Shown: piece after piece, positions 33,080 through 41,918 of the stretch | Position numbering within the stretch: position 1 is the first letter of the stretch | Layout of the letters: the number at the start of each line of letters is the position of its first letter | NCBI GenBank assembly: GCA_903835555.1 | Contig: CAILNN010000377.1 | Span: 1-42,092 of the forward strand | Source of the DNA: an uncultured Verrucomicrobiota bacterium | Lineage (GTDB): Bacteria; Verrucomicrobiota; Verrucomicrobiia; Limisphaerales; UBA9464 | Direction of reading: 5' to 3' | Length of the DNA: 42,092 nt | Position numbers and translations under genes: made by a program | Notes under the pieces: model-generated | Database searches by the model: none | Told to the model about the DNA's origin: nothing | What the model saw: only the letters and a program-made list of their open reading frames with translations

Positions 33080-33818
33080 CCAACTGACCAAGAGCTTCGG
33101 TGTGACCAGCGTTCTCAAGGGAGTCACACTCAATCAAGCCGGGGGTACCGTCGTGTCGCTGATTGGCCCCAGTGGATGTGGGAAGAGCACCTTCTTGCGC
33201 TGCATCAATCGATTGGAGACCCCGGATGGGGGTACCATTCACCTGGAGGGTCAACTCGTGACATCGGAAAGCGGGGAGTCCTCTCGGGCCGATGAAGCGC
33301 GCCGTCAGAGAGCCCGATCGCGAACCGGCATGGTGTTCCAGTCCTTTAACCTCTTTCCCCATCTGACCGTCCTGGAAAATATCCTCGAAGCTCCCCTCCG
33401 GGTTCAGAAGCGTCCACGCCAGGAAGTGGAACACGAGGCCATCCAGTTGTTGCGAAAGGTCGGACTCGAAAATCGGCGGGATTTTTATCCATCCGCCCTG
33501 TCGGGTGGCCAGCAGCAACGGGTCGCCATCGCCCGAGCACTGGCCACTAAACCGGCTCTCCTACTGATGGACGAACCGACCAGCGCGCTAGATCCGGAAA
33601 TGCGCGAAGAAGTCCTCCGCGTCATTCGTGGCCTTCGGGAGGAAGGAATGACCATGATGATCGTCACCCATGAAATGGAATTGGCCCGAATGGCCGCCGA
33701 CCAAGTCTTCTTTTTCGACGGCGGCCTGGTCGCTGAATCCGGTCCACCCGAGACGGTATTCAATGCACCCCGATTCGAGCGGACCCGTGACTTCCTACGG
33801 AGTCTTGGCAGTCGTTGA
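33066..33818 (+). CDS. Polar amino acid ABC transporter ATP-binding protein (GlnQ type)
   Basis: This is the ATPase partner of the fused binding-permease protein just upstream. The 250-residue protein has Walker A GPSGCGKST (34-42), Q-loop VFQSFNLFPHLT, signature LSGGQQQR (about 144), Walker B LLLMDEPTSALD (about 165) and the switch His in VTHEM. The segment between Walker A and the Q-loop is slightly longer than in GlnQ (ESGESSRADEARRQRARS). The ATG overlaps the permease gene by 14 bases. The stop directly abuts the stop of the convergent TIM-barrel gene with no base between and no terminator visible, so the two transcripts must overlap. Confidence 0.95.
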   Translation: MIAVNQLTKSFGVTSVLKGVTLNQAGGTVVSLIGPSGCGKSTFLRCINRLETPDGGTIHLEGQLVTSESGESSRADEARRQRARSRTGMVFQSFNLFPHLTVLENILEAPLRVQKRPRQEVEHEAIQLLRKVGLENRRDFYPSALSGGQQQRVAIARALATKPALLLMDEPTSALDPEMREEVLRVIRGLREEGMTMMIVTHEMELARMAADQVFFFDGGLVAESGPPETVFNAPRFERTRDFLRSLGSR

Positions 33819-34691
33819 CTAAAATTTAACCTGTTCCAGGAACTTCAACGTCTGCGGAATCTGTTCCACCGAACTGGCGGATTCGTCCTCAATGAAATAG
33901 TACTTCACACCTGAAGCCTTGGCGGCCTTGAGGATTTTGGGCCAGTTCATCTGACCAGTCCCAAGCGCCACGTCGTTGTTCGGGTCTGTGCCGCCTGTGT
34001 GCTTACCCGTTTCAACCCCCTTCTTCAGGTCTTTGAGGTGTATCAGTTCCCAACGTCCGGGATACTTCGCCAGCCAAGTGGCCGGGTCTTGACCGGGATA
34101 GGTGATCCAGAGGATGTCCATCTGGAAGGTGACGAATTTCGGATTCGTCTCTTTGAGCAAAATATCCATCGCCAAGGTATCCGGCCCGGCAGCGCCTGGC
34201 TCGAACTCATAGCCATGGCAATGGTCGAAACAGCGGATACCCGACTTGGCCAAAATCTCTCCCGCGTGATTGAGTGCTGCCGCCGCTGCATGCGCTTGCG
34301 CTGCGTCAAAGGACCCTTTGTGAGGAATCCAGGCCGTCCCGATGTATTTCAGCCCAAGGGCCTTGGCTTCCTGCGCTACCGCTTCGGTATCCTGGGTGAG
34401 TCGCTCATAGGAGACATGTCCACTGACCGGATTTAATCCAGCCGCCGTCAGCATCTGGCGAAGCTTGTCGGGAGTCTGATTGTACAGTCCGGCCAGCTCG
34501 ACATCGTGAATGCCGAACTTGGCCGCCTGAGCAATCCCATCGGGCAAACTCCGGGTAAAAATACCGCGTAGGCTATACAATTGGAGACCGATCGGGCCTT
34601 CAAAACTGGCCCCGGTGCCCACCGCCAACGCCGTGGTCAAAGTGCTGATGGTCGCCAAAAGACTGGCGGCAAGTAAAATGGAACGTTTCAT
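33819..34691 (-). CDS. Secreted sugar phosphate isomerase/epimerase-type TIM-barrel protein
   Basis: Proteins of this xylose-isomerase-like TIM-barrel family, exported by a signal peptide, are numerous in Verrucomicrobia and Planctomycetes and are linked to sugar catabolism. From the ATG at 34691 the 290-residue product starts MKRSILLAASLLATIS with cleavage likely near ALAVG. The barrel then shows IGLQLYSLR, GIHDVELAGLY, LGLKYIGTAWIP, CFDHCHGYEFEP (metal-ligand region), TFQMDILWI, WELIHLKDLKKG and YYFIEDES. The longer frame to 34883 precedes the signal and runs into repeats, so it is rejected. The substrate is unknown. Confidence 0.9.
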   Translation of the reverse strand: MKRSILLAASLLATISTLTTALAVGTGASFEGPIGLQLYSLRGIFTRSLPDGIAQAAKFGIHDVELAGLYNQTPDKLRQMLTAAGLNPVSGHVSYERLTQDTEAVAQEAKALGLKYIGTAWIPHKGSFDAAQAHAAAAALNHAGEILAKSGIRCFDHCHGYEFEPGAAGPDTLAMDILLKETNPKFVTFQMDILWITYPGQDPATWLAKYPGRWELIHLKDLKKGVETGKHTGGTDPNNDVALGTGQMNWPKILKAAKASGVKYYFIEDESASSVEQIPQTLKFLEQVKF

Positions 34692-34871
34692 GGTAGGGAG
34701 AATGGGAACTCCATTGCAAATCGGCGGCAACTGAATTTTTTTCGGTGTCGAATCACTCGGCAATCCCGTCCCAGCGGAAGCGTTCGCATCGAAGCACCCG
34801 GATGGCCCGGGGAGGAGCATAGCGGATGGCCTTGGATTGGAGAGAATGGTCGGCCATTTCGCCCTCGATAT

Positions 34872-34962
34872 TTGAAGCCCCAAAGGGGCGAACTCATACC
34901 AGCCTCAGGGCATCGCCCGAGGTTTCGGTGATTTGGATTTCAGGAGCCCTGAAGGGGCGTGC
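34872..34962. repeat. GCCCC-NNN-GGGGCG palindromic repeat, related to family A
   Basis: GAAGCCCCAAAGGGGCG at 34874 and GAGCCCTGAAGGGGCG at 34944 are 70 bp apart and bracket a second palindrome (GCCTCAGGGC...GCCCGAGGTTTCGG). This two-palindrome layout parallels the 81-bp family A units. It lies in the roughly 290-base gap between the TIM-barrel gene and a lipoprotein gene, with no other content seen. Confidence 0.65.
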
Positions 34963-34980
34963 CGAATTCTCAAACGACCA

Positions 34981-35376
34981 CTATTTCGCCCTCACCATAT
35001 CATTCACCGCCGCCGTTCCACTCACCAAATCCGCTGCCACCGACGTGCCACGCCGAAAGGTCGAGACCTTTACCTCGCCACACACCACCTCATTTCGGAC
35101 CAGTTCCAAGTGTTGCCCGTACGCAGGAATCGGATTTAGGGCAAATTCCAGCACCACAAACCGTAGACGCTCATTCACTTGTACGACTCGACCCATCGTG
35201 CCACCCAATGGTCGAAGGGTCGGCACGGCATTGGTCGAACCCTTCGCGGTTGCCTTCGAGCCAGACCCTTGCTTGGCAATGGCTGAAGGCGGAGTGCTAC
35301 AGCCGCCAGTCATCACCATCGCCGTCAACAGCATTCCCCAAAACAACCCCCGACCAGCTATGCACAACCGTGTCAT
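34981..35376 (-). CDS. Small lipoprotein coupled to the HNH endonuclease gene
   Basis: The 131-residue product starts with a lipoprotein signal (LFWGMLLTAMV, then lipobox MTGGC near 26). After an Ala/Ser/Lys-rich spacer, the mature domain (about 58-131) reads TMGRVVQVNERLRFVVLEF, HLELVRNEVVCGEVKVS and AADLVSGTAAVNDMV. This beta-rich pattern recurs in small Verrucomicrobia and Planctomycetes envelope proteins by my recollection. No function is known. Its start overlaps the HNH gene stop as ATGA, so it is translated after it. Why a DNA-acting enzyme and a lipoprotein share an operon is not clear. Confidence 0.75.
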   Translation of the reverse strand: MTRLCIAGRGLFWGMLLTAMVMTGGCSTPPSAIAKQGSGSKATAKGSTNAVPTLRPLGGTMGRVVQVNERLRFVVLEFALNPIPAYGQHLELVRNEVVCGEVKVSTFRRGTSVAADLVSGTAAVNDMVRAK

Positions 35377-35993
35377 CGAACCTCTTCACCCAATTCAACG
35401 TTCCAATAGGCCAAATCGAGAAAGTGTTTCCAACTATCGTGGACGGGTACCCCAAAATTGACCTGAATAAAGGGGCGCCACTTCGGACGTTTGGGTTTGC
35501 GAACCAAGCGCATTCCCGCCTCCGCTGGCGTGCGATTTGCCTTCCGAGTATTACACGGGATACACGAGCAGACGATGTTTTCCCAAGTCGTCGGACCACC
35601 GCGATCGCGCGGGATGACATGGTCGAGATTCAGGTCTTTCCGATCAAATACACCGCCGCAGTATTGGCAGGTGTTTTTGTCCCGCTCAAAGATGTTGTGC
35701 CGGGTAAACTTAACCTCTTTTTTGGGCAACCGATCAAAACCCATCAGCCGTATCACCCGAGGTATCCGGATGCGAAAGGAAATGGTGCCGACCGTATCAT
35801 CCGCGTGGCTGTTCTGGGAAAAATGACGCCACTGCCGAAAGTCATAAGTCTTGAAGTCCCCTTGGCCGTCCCCGTCTACCACCTCCGCGTGCTGTTCAAA
35901 GAGAAGGGTTAGCGCCCGCCTGACGGAACAGACGTTCACCGCCTGCCAGAGGCGATTCAATACAAGCACCTGCTGATTTAGGGCGAAGCTCAT
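35373..35993 (-). CDS. HNH endonuclease family protein
   Basis: The 206-residue protein has a C-terminal HNH_5-type domain with CQYCGGVFDRKDLNLDHVIP (about 109-128), RGGPTTWENIV and CIPCNTRKANRTP, so two CxxC pairs for a structural zinc and the catalytic His are present. The N-terminal part (VLVLNRLWQAVNVCSVRRAL) is usual for a widespread bacterial subgroup of standalone HNH proteins whose role is unknown; it is not evidently an intron or phage enzyme. The start at 35993 has a consensus TATAAT 28 bases upstream. It is translationally coupled to a lipoprotein gene. Confidence 0.92.
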   Translation of the reverse strand: MSFALNQQVLVLNRLWQAVNVCSVRRALTLLFEQHAEVVDGDGQGDFKTYDFRQWRHFSQNSHADDTVGTISFRIRIPRVIRLMGFDRLPKKEVKFTRHNIFERDKNTCQYCGGVFDRKDLNLDHVIPRDRGGPTTWENIVCSCIPCNTRKANRTPAEAGMRLVRKPKRPKWRPFIQVNFGVPVHDSWKHFLDLAYWNVELGEEVR

Positions 35994-36021
35994 AATCCAA
36001 CCCGATCATCATTCAACCCGA

Positions 36022-36027
36022 ATTATA
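36022..36027 (-). promoter_or_regulatory. Consensus -10 box for the HNH-lipoprotein operon
   Basis: On the minus strand TATAAT is preceded by GTTGGG and lies 28 bases before the HNH start codon. No convincing -35 hexamer is present at 16-18 bp. The rest of the 36028-36169 gap shows no gene. Confidence 0.35.
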
Positions 36028-36169
36028 CCCAACTTCCGAGTCTGACTTGCCAGCAACCCCCACGGTCTAGCCGAGGACAGTCGCTACGTCAACGCGCCGA
36101 CTGTGAACAACATGTGAATAAGTGACATGCTTTCGCACATCCCTATTTCTCTATCTCATCAGATTCCGG

Positions 36170-37489
36170 TCAGGAGATCAATCCTAACTGGCGGAAGCGG
36201 TTATCGACCTCCTTTAGATGGAAATCGAGGGAACAAAGGTCCTCCAGTTCGCCCGGGCTAAAATGTCGGGCGACTTCCGGATCAGATGCCAATTGCACCA
36301 GGAAATCCGCATCCTCGCGTCCCGCATGCCGCGTCGCCCACGTCGCCATCGCGTTGCGCTGAACCAACTCATATGCCGCCTCCCGTGTGAGGCCCTTTCG
36401 GATCAGCGCCAGCAGCACGGTCTGTGAATTCCACATCCCCAGCGACATCCGAAGGTTTCGGCGCATGTTTTCCGGATAGACGTTGAGCCCATCCATCAGG
36501 CGAGTCAGACCCGCCAGCATGTAGTCGAGCAGTGCGCAGCTGTCAGGTAGAATGATCCGCTCAACTGAACTGTGACTGATGTCTCGCTCGTGCCAAAGCG
36601 CCACATCTTCCAAGCCGGCCACAGCATGCCCACGGATGACTCGCGCCAGTCCGGTCAGTCGCTCGAAGGTAATGGGGTTGCGCTTGTGTGGCATGGCGCT
36701 GCTCCCCTTTTGGCCCTTGGTGAACGGCTCTTCGACCTCTAGGACTTCGGTTCGCTGTAAGTGGCGAAATTCTGTCGCCCACCGTTCCACACTCGCGGCG
36801 ACCAAGGCCAGCATCTGAACGAATTCCGCGTGTAAATCCCGCTGGATCACCTGGCTGGCCAGGGGGGCCGGACGGAGTCCCAACCGTTCACAAACCTGCC
36901 GCTCAATCGCCGGAGAGAGATGCGCACTGGTTCCAACGGCACCGGAAAGTTTCCCCACCGCAATGGTCTGCCGGGCTCGGGTGAGGCGGTCGACCGCTCG
37001 GCCAAACTCGTCGTACATCAAGGCCAGCTTGAGTCCGAAGGTGGTCGGTTCAGCATGGACCCCGTGGCTGCGTCCAATACAGGGCGTTAGCCGATGCTCG
37101 ACCGCTCGACGCGCAATCGCGGTGCGCAATCGCTGCACTTCCGCCAGTAATAGGTCCGCGCTTTCAGTGAGTTGCACCGCTAGCGAGGTGTCGACAATAT
37201 CGCTGCTGGTCAGGCCGAAGTGCAGCCATCGGCTGGCATCCCCGGGCACTTTTTCAGCCACGCTGGTGGTAAAAGCCAGGACGTCGTGGTTGAGCGTCTT
37301 TTCCAATTCCCGTGCCCGCTCGGCATCCACCACGGCATGGTCGCGAAGTGCCTCAAAGTCGGCCCGTGGAACGATCCCGGCTTCAACCAAAGCCTCGGTG
37401 GTGTAAAGTTCGACCTTAAGCCAGATGGCAAGCTTGTTGGTTTCGCTCCAAATCTCCCGCATGGCGGGTCGGGAATATCGCTGCAGCAT
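36170..37489 (-). CDS. purB: Adenylosuccinate lyase
   Basis: PurB catalyses two fumarate-releasing steps of purine synthesis, on SAICAR and adenylosuccinate, in the cytoplasm. The 439-residue protein has MLQRYSRPAMREIWS at the start, HFGLTSSDIVDTS and GRSHGVHAEPTTFG (catalytic His), and the superfamily signature GSSAMPHKRNP with its mobile catalytic Ser. The length is normal for the short bacterial form. No Shine-Dalgarno sequence precedes the ATG. It is the last gene of a minus-strand run and starts 18 bases after the stop of a rhomboid protease gene, so they are probably cotranscribed; no functional link is apparent. Confidence 0.97.
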   Translation of the reverse strand: MLQRYSRPAMREIWSETNKLAIWLKVELYTTEALVEAGIVPRADFEALRDHAVVDAERARELEKTLNHDVLAFTTSVAEKVPGDASRWLHFGLTSSDIVDTSLAVQLTESADLLLAEVQRLRTAIARRAVEHRLTPCIGRSHGVHAEPTTFGLKLALMYDEFGRAVDRLTRARQTIAVGKLSGAVGTSAHLSPAIERQVCERLGLRPAPLASQVIQRDLHAEFVQMLALVAASVERWATEFRHLQRTEVLEVEEPFTKGQKGSSAMPHKRNPITFERLTGLARVIRGHAVAGLEDVALWHERDISHSSVERIILPDSCALLDYMLAGLTRLMDGLNVYPENMRRNLRMSLGMWNSQTVLLALIRKGLTREAAYELVQRNAMATWATRHAGREDADFLVQLASDPEVARHFSPGELEDLCSLDFHLKEVDNRFRQLGLIS

Positions 37490-37507
37490 AGTGTGTCGTT
37501 CGCTGGT

Positions 37508-38398
37508 CTATCGTCCGCTGATCTTGTTCCGGGCATTTTGCAAAACCGCGCGTTCCTCGGCGGTCAGACTTTGAATGCCGTAAGCAGCGATTTTTTCCAG
37601 AATCGGGTCCACTTCGCGAGCGATGAATTCATCGCGTGGACGCGGCTGGGGTTGAGTCGGAAACGGAACAACGGTCCGGCTCGGTGAATTCTGGGTCGAG
37701 CGCGCAGGTTTTTGCCGTTGAAGGCGAAAACGCAATCGTTCGAGCCACTCCTGCCCAGGTAGGGGCTGATAGTCGTGATACCATCCTTGCCGAACCCAGA
37801 AGACCCCGGACAAAAGCCCGAAAAGATGCGCGGCATGGGCAATCCCTGGCATCGCTGGCACAAAGATAAAAAACAAGCAAAACGCCCCAAACCCGTAGAG
37901 GAAGTAAATCGCGCGGACCGGTATGACGTACATTAACAGAATCGAGGCATCCTTGTTGAGTAGGCAGAAAATGGCCATGAGCCCCGCCAACCCGGCCGAA
38001 GCCCCGACGACGCCACCTCCGTGATAGATCGGGAGTGCCGCCTGTACCACGGTTTCTGCAATCCCGCCGCAGGTACCGAATCCTAACCATGCGATGAGCA
38101 TCCGCCGCCCGCCCATGAGGGATTCGACATAGTTTCCCACCCACCAAAACCCGACGAGATTGCCAACGAGGTGAAAGAGGCTGGCGTGGAGAAATTGGAA
38201 GGTGATCAGTTCCCAGACATAACCGTGAAACAAATCACTCGAAGAAAGCGCCAAATATTGCCAAAATCCCGTGCGAAAATAGACGGAGTCAATGCTGTCG
38301 AGGGCAAAGATTGCCACGAATATGACCATCAGCCATCCCGTTGTGGACAGATTCCAGCCGCCAGGGCTTTCCCGCATGTAATCTCGATCGGAAATCAC
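37508..38398 (-). CDS. Rhomboid family intramembrane serine protease, with C-terminal DUF6576-like tail
   Basis: Rhomboids cut membrane proteins within the bilayer. The 296-residue protein has six membrane segments (about 20-200) with the family motif FLHASLFHLVGNLVGFWWVG, the catalytic Ser in GASAG and the catalytic His in IAHAAHLFGLLSG. A cytoplasmic tail of about 90 residues follows, Pro/Arg-rich and then DPILEKIAAYGIQSLTAEER, a short helical element usual at rhomboid C-termini in this and related phyla. The start is GTG at 38398, or ATG seven codons later. A second rhomboid gene lies 51 bases upstream on the same strand. Confidence 0.94.
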   Translation of the reverse strand: MISDRDYMRESPGGWNLSTTGWLMVIFVAIFALDSIDSVYFRTGFWQYLALSSSDLFHGYVWELITFQFLHASLFHLVGNLVGFWWVGNYVESLMGGRRMLIAWLGFGTCGGIAETVVQAALPIYHGGGVVGASAGLAGLMAIFCLLNKDASILLMYVIPVRAIYFLYGFGAFCLFFIFVPAMPGIAHAAHLFGLLSGVFWVRQGWYHDYQPLPGQEWLERLRFRLQRQKPARSTQNSPSRTVVPFPTQPQPRPRDEFIAREVDPILEKIAAYGIQSLTAEERAVLQNARNKISGR

Positions 38399-38449
38399 GG
38401 GTGAAGGCTAATGGTCAAGTCAGGCATTTCAACGACTAGGGAACGGAAT

Positions 38450-39106
38450 TCATCGCGAATCTTCCGCCGCCGGTAATGGGTTGACCCGAAAAACGTTTAG
38501 GTACAGCAAACCTCCGAGCAATCCACCAAGGTGGGCCGCGTGGGCCACATTTCCCATCCGAATTAAAATTCCAGCCACGCTAATACCGGCGACGGTTAGC
38601 AGCAAGTACTTGGCTCGCAGGACGATCGGGATCACGAAAAAGAGCCGGACATCCAGCTCTTCTTCGGCGTAAAGTGCACAAAGAGCGGCCAACAGGCCAC
38701 ACAAACTAGCGGAGGCCCCAACTACTGGCACATCCCCCATGACCTCCGGCGAAATCCAAACCGCCAATAACTGAACGAACCCGCCAAACACACCGCTCCA
38801 AAGATAGAGAGTAAGGTACCGCCACTTACCCAGGGTTGACTCCATTACCGGACCAAAGGAGTGTAGAAAAAGCAGGTTAAACACCAAATGGAGCAAACTT
38901 CCATGCAGGAACTGATAGGTGACAAATTGCCAAACCCCACCGCGAAGCACCCCGCCAATGCTCAGGGCATAGCGTTGCTCAAAATGGAAAAAGGAAAGTC
39001 GATCAAGGGATTGCTGATAGCAAAATAGGGCAATGTTGATCAGGATAATCGCCATGGTCGCCGTTTTCGCAAACGAGACGGAGGGCGGCTGGGTTGGGTT
39101 TTTCAA
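38450..39106 (-). CDS. Rhomboid family intramembrane serine protease (second, shorter)
   Basis: The 218-residue protein has the same core as its neighbour: membrane segments, FLHGSLLHLVFNLLFLHSFG, the catalytic Ser in GASAS and the His in VAHAAHLGGLLGG, ending soon after with no regulatory tail. Sequence identity to the neighbour appears modest outside the motifs, so this is an old duplication or two separate subfamilies. The start is a TTG at 39106; an ATG at 39055 would begin right at the first membrane segment. The order on the minus strand is this gene, the longer rhomboid, then purB. Confidence 0.92.
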   Translation of the reverse strand: MKNPTQPPSVSFAKTATMAIILINIALFCYQQSLDRLSFFHFEQRYALSIGGVLRGGVWQFVTYQFLHGSLLHLVFNLLFLHSFGPVMESTLGKWRYLTLYLWSGVFGGFVQLLAVWISPEVMGDVPVVGASASLCGLLAALCALYAEEELDVRLFFVIPIVLRAKYLLLTVAGISVAGILIRMGNVAHAAHLGGLLGGLLYLNVFRVNPLPAAEDSR

Positions 39107-39145
39107 TCAAGCGACGGCGGACAGTCCGAAAACCGGACGGTCGTA

Positions 39146-40888
39146 TCAATGGTTTCGATCGAGTTCCGACCGAATCCGTTCAATCAATGGACGAACCGTT
39201 TTCCGACTAAAATCAAACGGGCATCCCGCCCGTTGAAACAGCTCTGGCAAAGGACGCGATCCTCCCAACGCCAATGCCGCCCGATAATCCGCCAATGCCT
39301 TTGGCTGGTTCTGAGCCGAATTCGCCCAGACCTGTAGAGCCCCCAACTGGGCAATCCCATACTCTACGTAGTAAAAGGGATAGAGGAAGATGTGGAGTTG
39401 CTTGTGCCAGAGATTGGCCCGGGCGTCTTCAAATCCTGTCCAGTCCACATCGCCTCCAAAGCGGTCCATCAACCGGACCCAAGCGGCTCGTCGCTCGTCG
39501 TGGGAATGACCCGGGTTCAAATAGAGCCAGTGCTGGAACGCATCAACCGTCGCAATCCACGGGAAGACACCGACGATTCCTTCCAAATGGACTCTTCGCG
39601 CCCGCCGGGCATCCTCGGGAGAATAGAAAACCTCGAGGTGGGGTGCCGCCAGCAACTCCATGGCCATCGACGCGACCTCGCAAAATTCAATCGGCGCGCT
39701 CCGATAGGCCAACAGCGGTTCTTCCCGAGTGGCCAAGGCATGAAACGCGTGGCCGGCCTCATGTAGCAAGGTCTCCACATCCCGTTGAAGACCAACCGCA
39801 TTCATGAAAATAAACGGCAATCGAGCCTCGCTCAAGGTGCTTTGATAACCACCTGGGGCCTTGCCCTTTCGATTGGCCAAATCGAGCAGGCGCCAGTGAA
39901 TGAGGGTACGAAAACCGTCCGCCAAAGCCGGGTCCAGTCGTTCAAAAATCGTCTGTGTTCCCGTCTCCAACTCTGAACTTTCGCGAAAAGGAACCAATGG
40001 AGGGCGGTTAAACGGATCAACACTCAAGTCCCACGGGCGTAGGATGTCGACCTTCAACTGTTTTCGCCGAACGGCCTGCAATTCCCGAACCAAAGGCATT
40101 ACCTCCGCTTCGATCGCATCGTGAAACCGCTCGCAGTCTGATGGTCCGTAATCAAATCGACCCCGACTGCGAAAGGCATAGTCGCGATACTGGGAGAATC
40201 CAGCGTTGCGGCCTATTTGGTCCCGCAATCGGACGAGGTCATCCATCAATCGACCAAAATGCTCCACCTCCTGGAGGCGACGCGTAGCAACCAATTTCCA
40301 TCCTTCTTCCCGAACCGCACGATCGGGTTCCTCCTGCAAACGGCCCATTTGGGGTAATGTCTTTTCTTCGCCGCGATAGTGGACAGTAAGCCCCCCGGTC
40401 AACTTTTGGTACTCATTGCCCAGTCGCGATTCCTCCGTTTCCAATGGCACATTCTCATCGCGAAAAAGCTCCACCCGAACAGCCGTATCGCGGTCGTGCA
40501 CGTGATAACGCTCGGTCGGAAGTTGCGAGCGCAGAGGATGTTCCAGATACAATTTGGCCAACCGGAATTGGCGCGGCTTCAGCCGAGGTTCGATTTTCTC
40601 GACAAATTCCAAATAGGCCTTTTCCGCCCCCGTATCATCCGTATGGCAAGTCATCGCAATGTAGCGACGTGACCCGTCCTCCTCTAGCACGGCAGAGAAT
40701 TCGCTCAATGCCTCGAGCCAGGCCACCAATTCGTTCGTCGTCTGGCATTGGGATAGCCGCGCTTCCAACTGGTCGAATAGGCCTTCCAACACCTCGATTT
40801 GGCTCGGGTCGAAGTCGATCGGGACAAACGAGCGGGCGCGGTACGGTGGTATCGAACCAAACGGCAAGAGACTCATTGGCAAAACCAT
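39146..40888 (-). CDS. M3 family metallopeptidase (oligoendopeptidase F type)
   Basis: M3 oligopeptidases degrade short peptides in the cytoplasm. From the ATG at 40888 the 580-residue protein is close to the PepF length and has the zinc motif LLHEAGHAFHAL (about 375-386) with the third ligand region IEFCEVASMAMELL downstream, and FYYVEYGIAQLGALQVW near the end, typical of the family. ATG at 40876 is an alternative start. The frame runs on to 41137 but overlaps the upstream gene, so that part is rejected. No signal peptide is present. The C39-like membrane protein gene lies 94 bases upstream on the same strand. Confidence 0.93.
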   Translation of the reverse strand: MVLPMSLLPFGSIPPYRARSFVPIDFDPSQIEVLEGLFDQLEARLSQCQTTNELVAWLEALSEFSAVLEEDGSRRYIAMTCHTDDTGAEKAYLEFVEKIEPRLKPRQFRLAKLYLEHPLRSQLPTERYHVHDRDTAVRVELFRDENVPLETEESRLGNEYQKLTGGLTVHYRGEEKTLPQMGRLQEEPDRAVREEGWKLVATRRLQEVEHFGRLMDDLVRLRDQIGRNAGFSQYRDYAFRSRGRFDYGPSDCERFHDAIEAEVMPLVRELQAVRRKQLKVDILRPWDLSVDPFNRPPLVPFRESSELETGTQTIFERLDPALADGFRTLIHWRLLDLANRKGKAPGGYQSTLSEARLPFIFMNAVGLQRDVETLLHEAGHAFHALATREEPLLAYRSAPIEFCEVASMAMELLAAPHLEVFYSPEDARRARRVHLEGIVGVFPWIATVDAFQHWLYLNPGHSHDERRAAWVRLMDRFGGDVDWTGFEDARANLWHKQLHIFLYPFYYVEYGIAQLGALQVWANSAQNQPKALADYRAALALGGSRPLPELFQRAGCPFDFSRKTVRPLIERIRSELDRNH

Positions 40889-40982
40889 GCTGGAACCAAC
40901 CCCTGCCGGCAAGGGGTGCCCAACGGCTTTCGTGAAAACCGTGCGTGAACCATGCCTAACCCTATTTCGACGAGATGGATAC

Positions 40983-41810
40983 TTACTCCCGGGTAGCCTC
41001 CGTTTGCGACAAGACCACCCCAATTCGCCGAAACCGCCGCATGAATTCGGCATGCGATAATCGAATGCGCCCGCTGACGGGATCCCCAACGATGACGGCA
41101 TCGTCCGTGACATGCAGCACACACATCCAGTGATCAAAGAGAATCCCGTAGTTGAGAATCACGAGGGTCAAACCGCATTTCTTGAGTTCATCCAGGTTGT
41201 TGATGCGACGCAGGTCCGCCACGACTCCACGCTGGCGAAACTCCCGATTTAGCATCGCCGTCAAAACATCCGGTGGGGTCCCTGTGGCGGTACTGGTTCC
41301 CGCTTGTAAGGCCAATTCCCCTTCCTCAGCGCGAATTCGGAGTCGAAGCAATGCTGTCACTGCAGCCGCCGGACCGCAGGTGTAGTCCGTGTGTTGGCGA
41401 CAAACCCCATTCCGATCAATCTGGGTCTCAATACTATGGAGATACCCTCGGTTAAAGGCGGAGCCTAATACCGGCCAGAAGGTGACGTAAATCAGAGTGA
41501 CTGCCGTCAGTGCCACCAAAGCCCGGCGGTCTCCCGGCTTAGGCAATTTTGCCCGAAGCGTCGACAATAGACCGGCTACAGCCATTCCGACCAAGGCATA
41601 TCGCCACCGCCCAATGAGAATCCAGGAAAAGGCTGGGAGTAACGCCCAGTCAGGGCGTCGCACAAAAACCCCATAGCAAACCACGACCCCGAGGGGAATG
41701 ATGTAGGCCACGCACCACCAGGGAGTAGGAAAGCGAGCCAACCGCTGGCACAGCCACACGGATAGTGCGCAACCAAGACTGGCTAATAAAGCTTCGAGCC
41801 AAGGACTCAT
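40983..41810 (-). CDS. Membrane-anchored C39-like cysteine peptidase
   Basis: The 275-residue protein has four or so N-terminal hydrophobic segments (about 5-105) followed by a C39-like domain. The Cys active site is visible in CRQHTDYTCGPAAAVTALL (Cys near 143, with the oxyanion Gln ahead), the His in FDHWMCVLHV (near 227) and the Asp in VGDPVSG (near 240). C39 domains of bacteriocin exporters cut double-Gly leaders, and stand-alone versions with membrane anchors are less well studied. No ABC domain and no leader-peptide gene is nearby. It precedes the M3 peptidase gene on the same strand, which would suit a peptide-processing pair, but that is inference. Confidence 0.82.
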   Translation of the reverse strand: MSPWLEALLASLGCALSVWLCQRLARFPTPWWCVAYIIPLGVVVCYGVFVRRPDWALLPAFSWILIGRWRYALVGMAVAGLLSTLRAKLPKPGDRRALVALTAVTLIYVTFWPVLGSAFNRGYLHSIETQIDRNGVCRQHTDYTCGPAAAVTALLRLRIRAEEGELALQAGTSTATGTPPDVLTAMLNREFRQRGVVADLRRINNLDELKKCGLTLVILNYGILFDHWMCVLHVTDDAVIVGDPVSGRIRLSHAEFMRRFRRIGVVLSQTEATRE

Positions 41811-41918
41811 ACCCCTGATGGCAACCAGTAAATCGACACCACGCCCTCCGCCAATTCTAAAACCGCCGATTAACCGTCAATCCATCAGGTCAAAATACAT
41901 AGGGCCAGGCCACTTGTA

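Noticed and set aside
34959..35912. 317-codon plus-strand open frame
   Set aside because: It is antisense to the HNH and lipoprotein genes, which have clear family motifs.
39146..41137. Extended M3 peptidase start at 41137
   Set aside because: The first 83 residues overlap the C39-like gene in another frame and do not resemble the family N-terminus.
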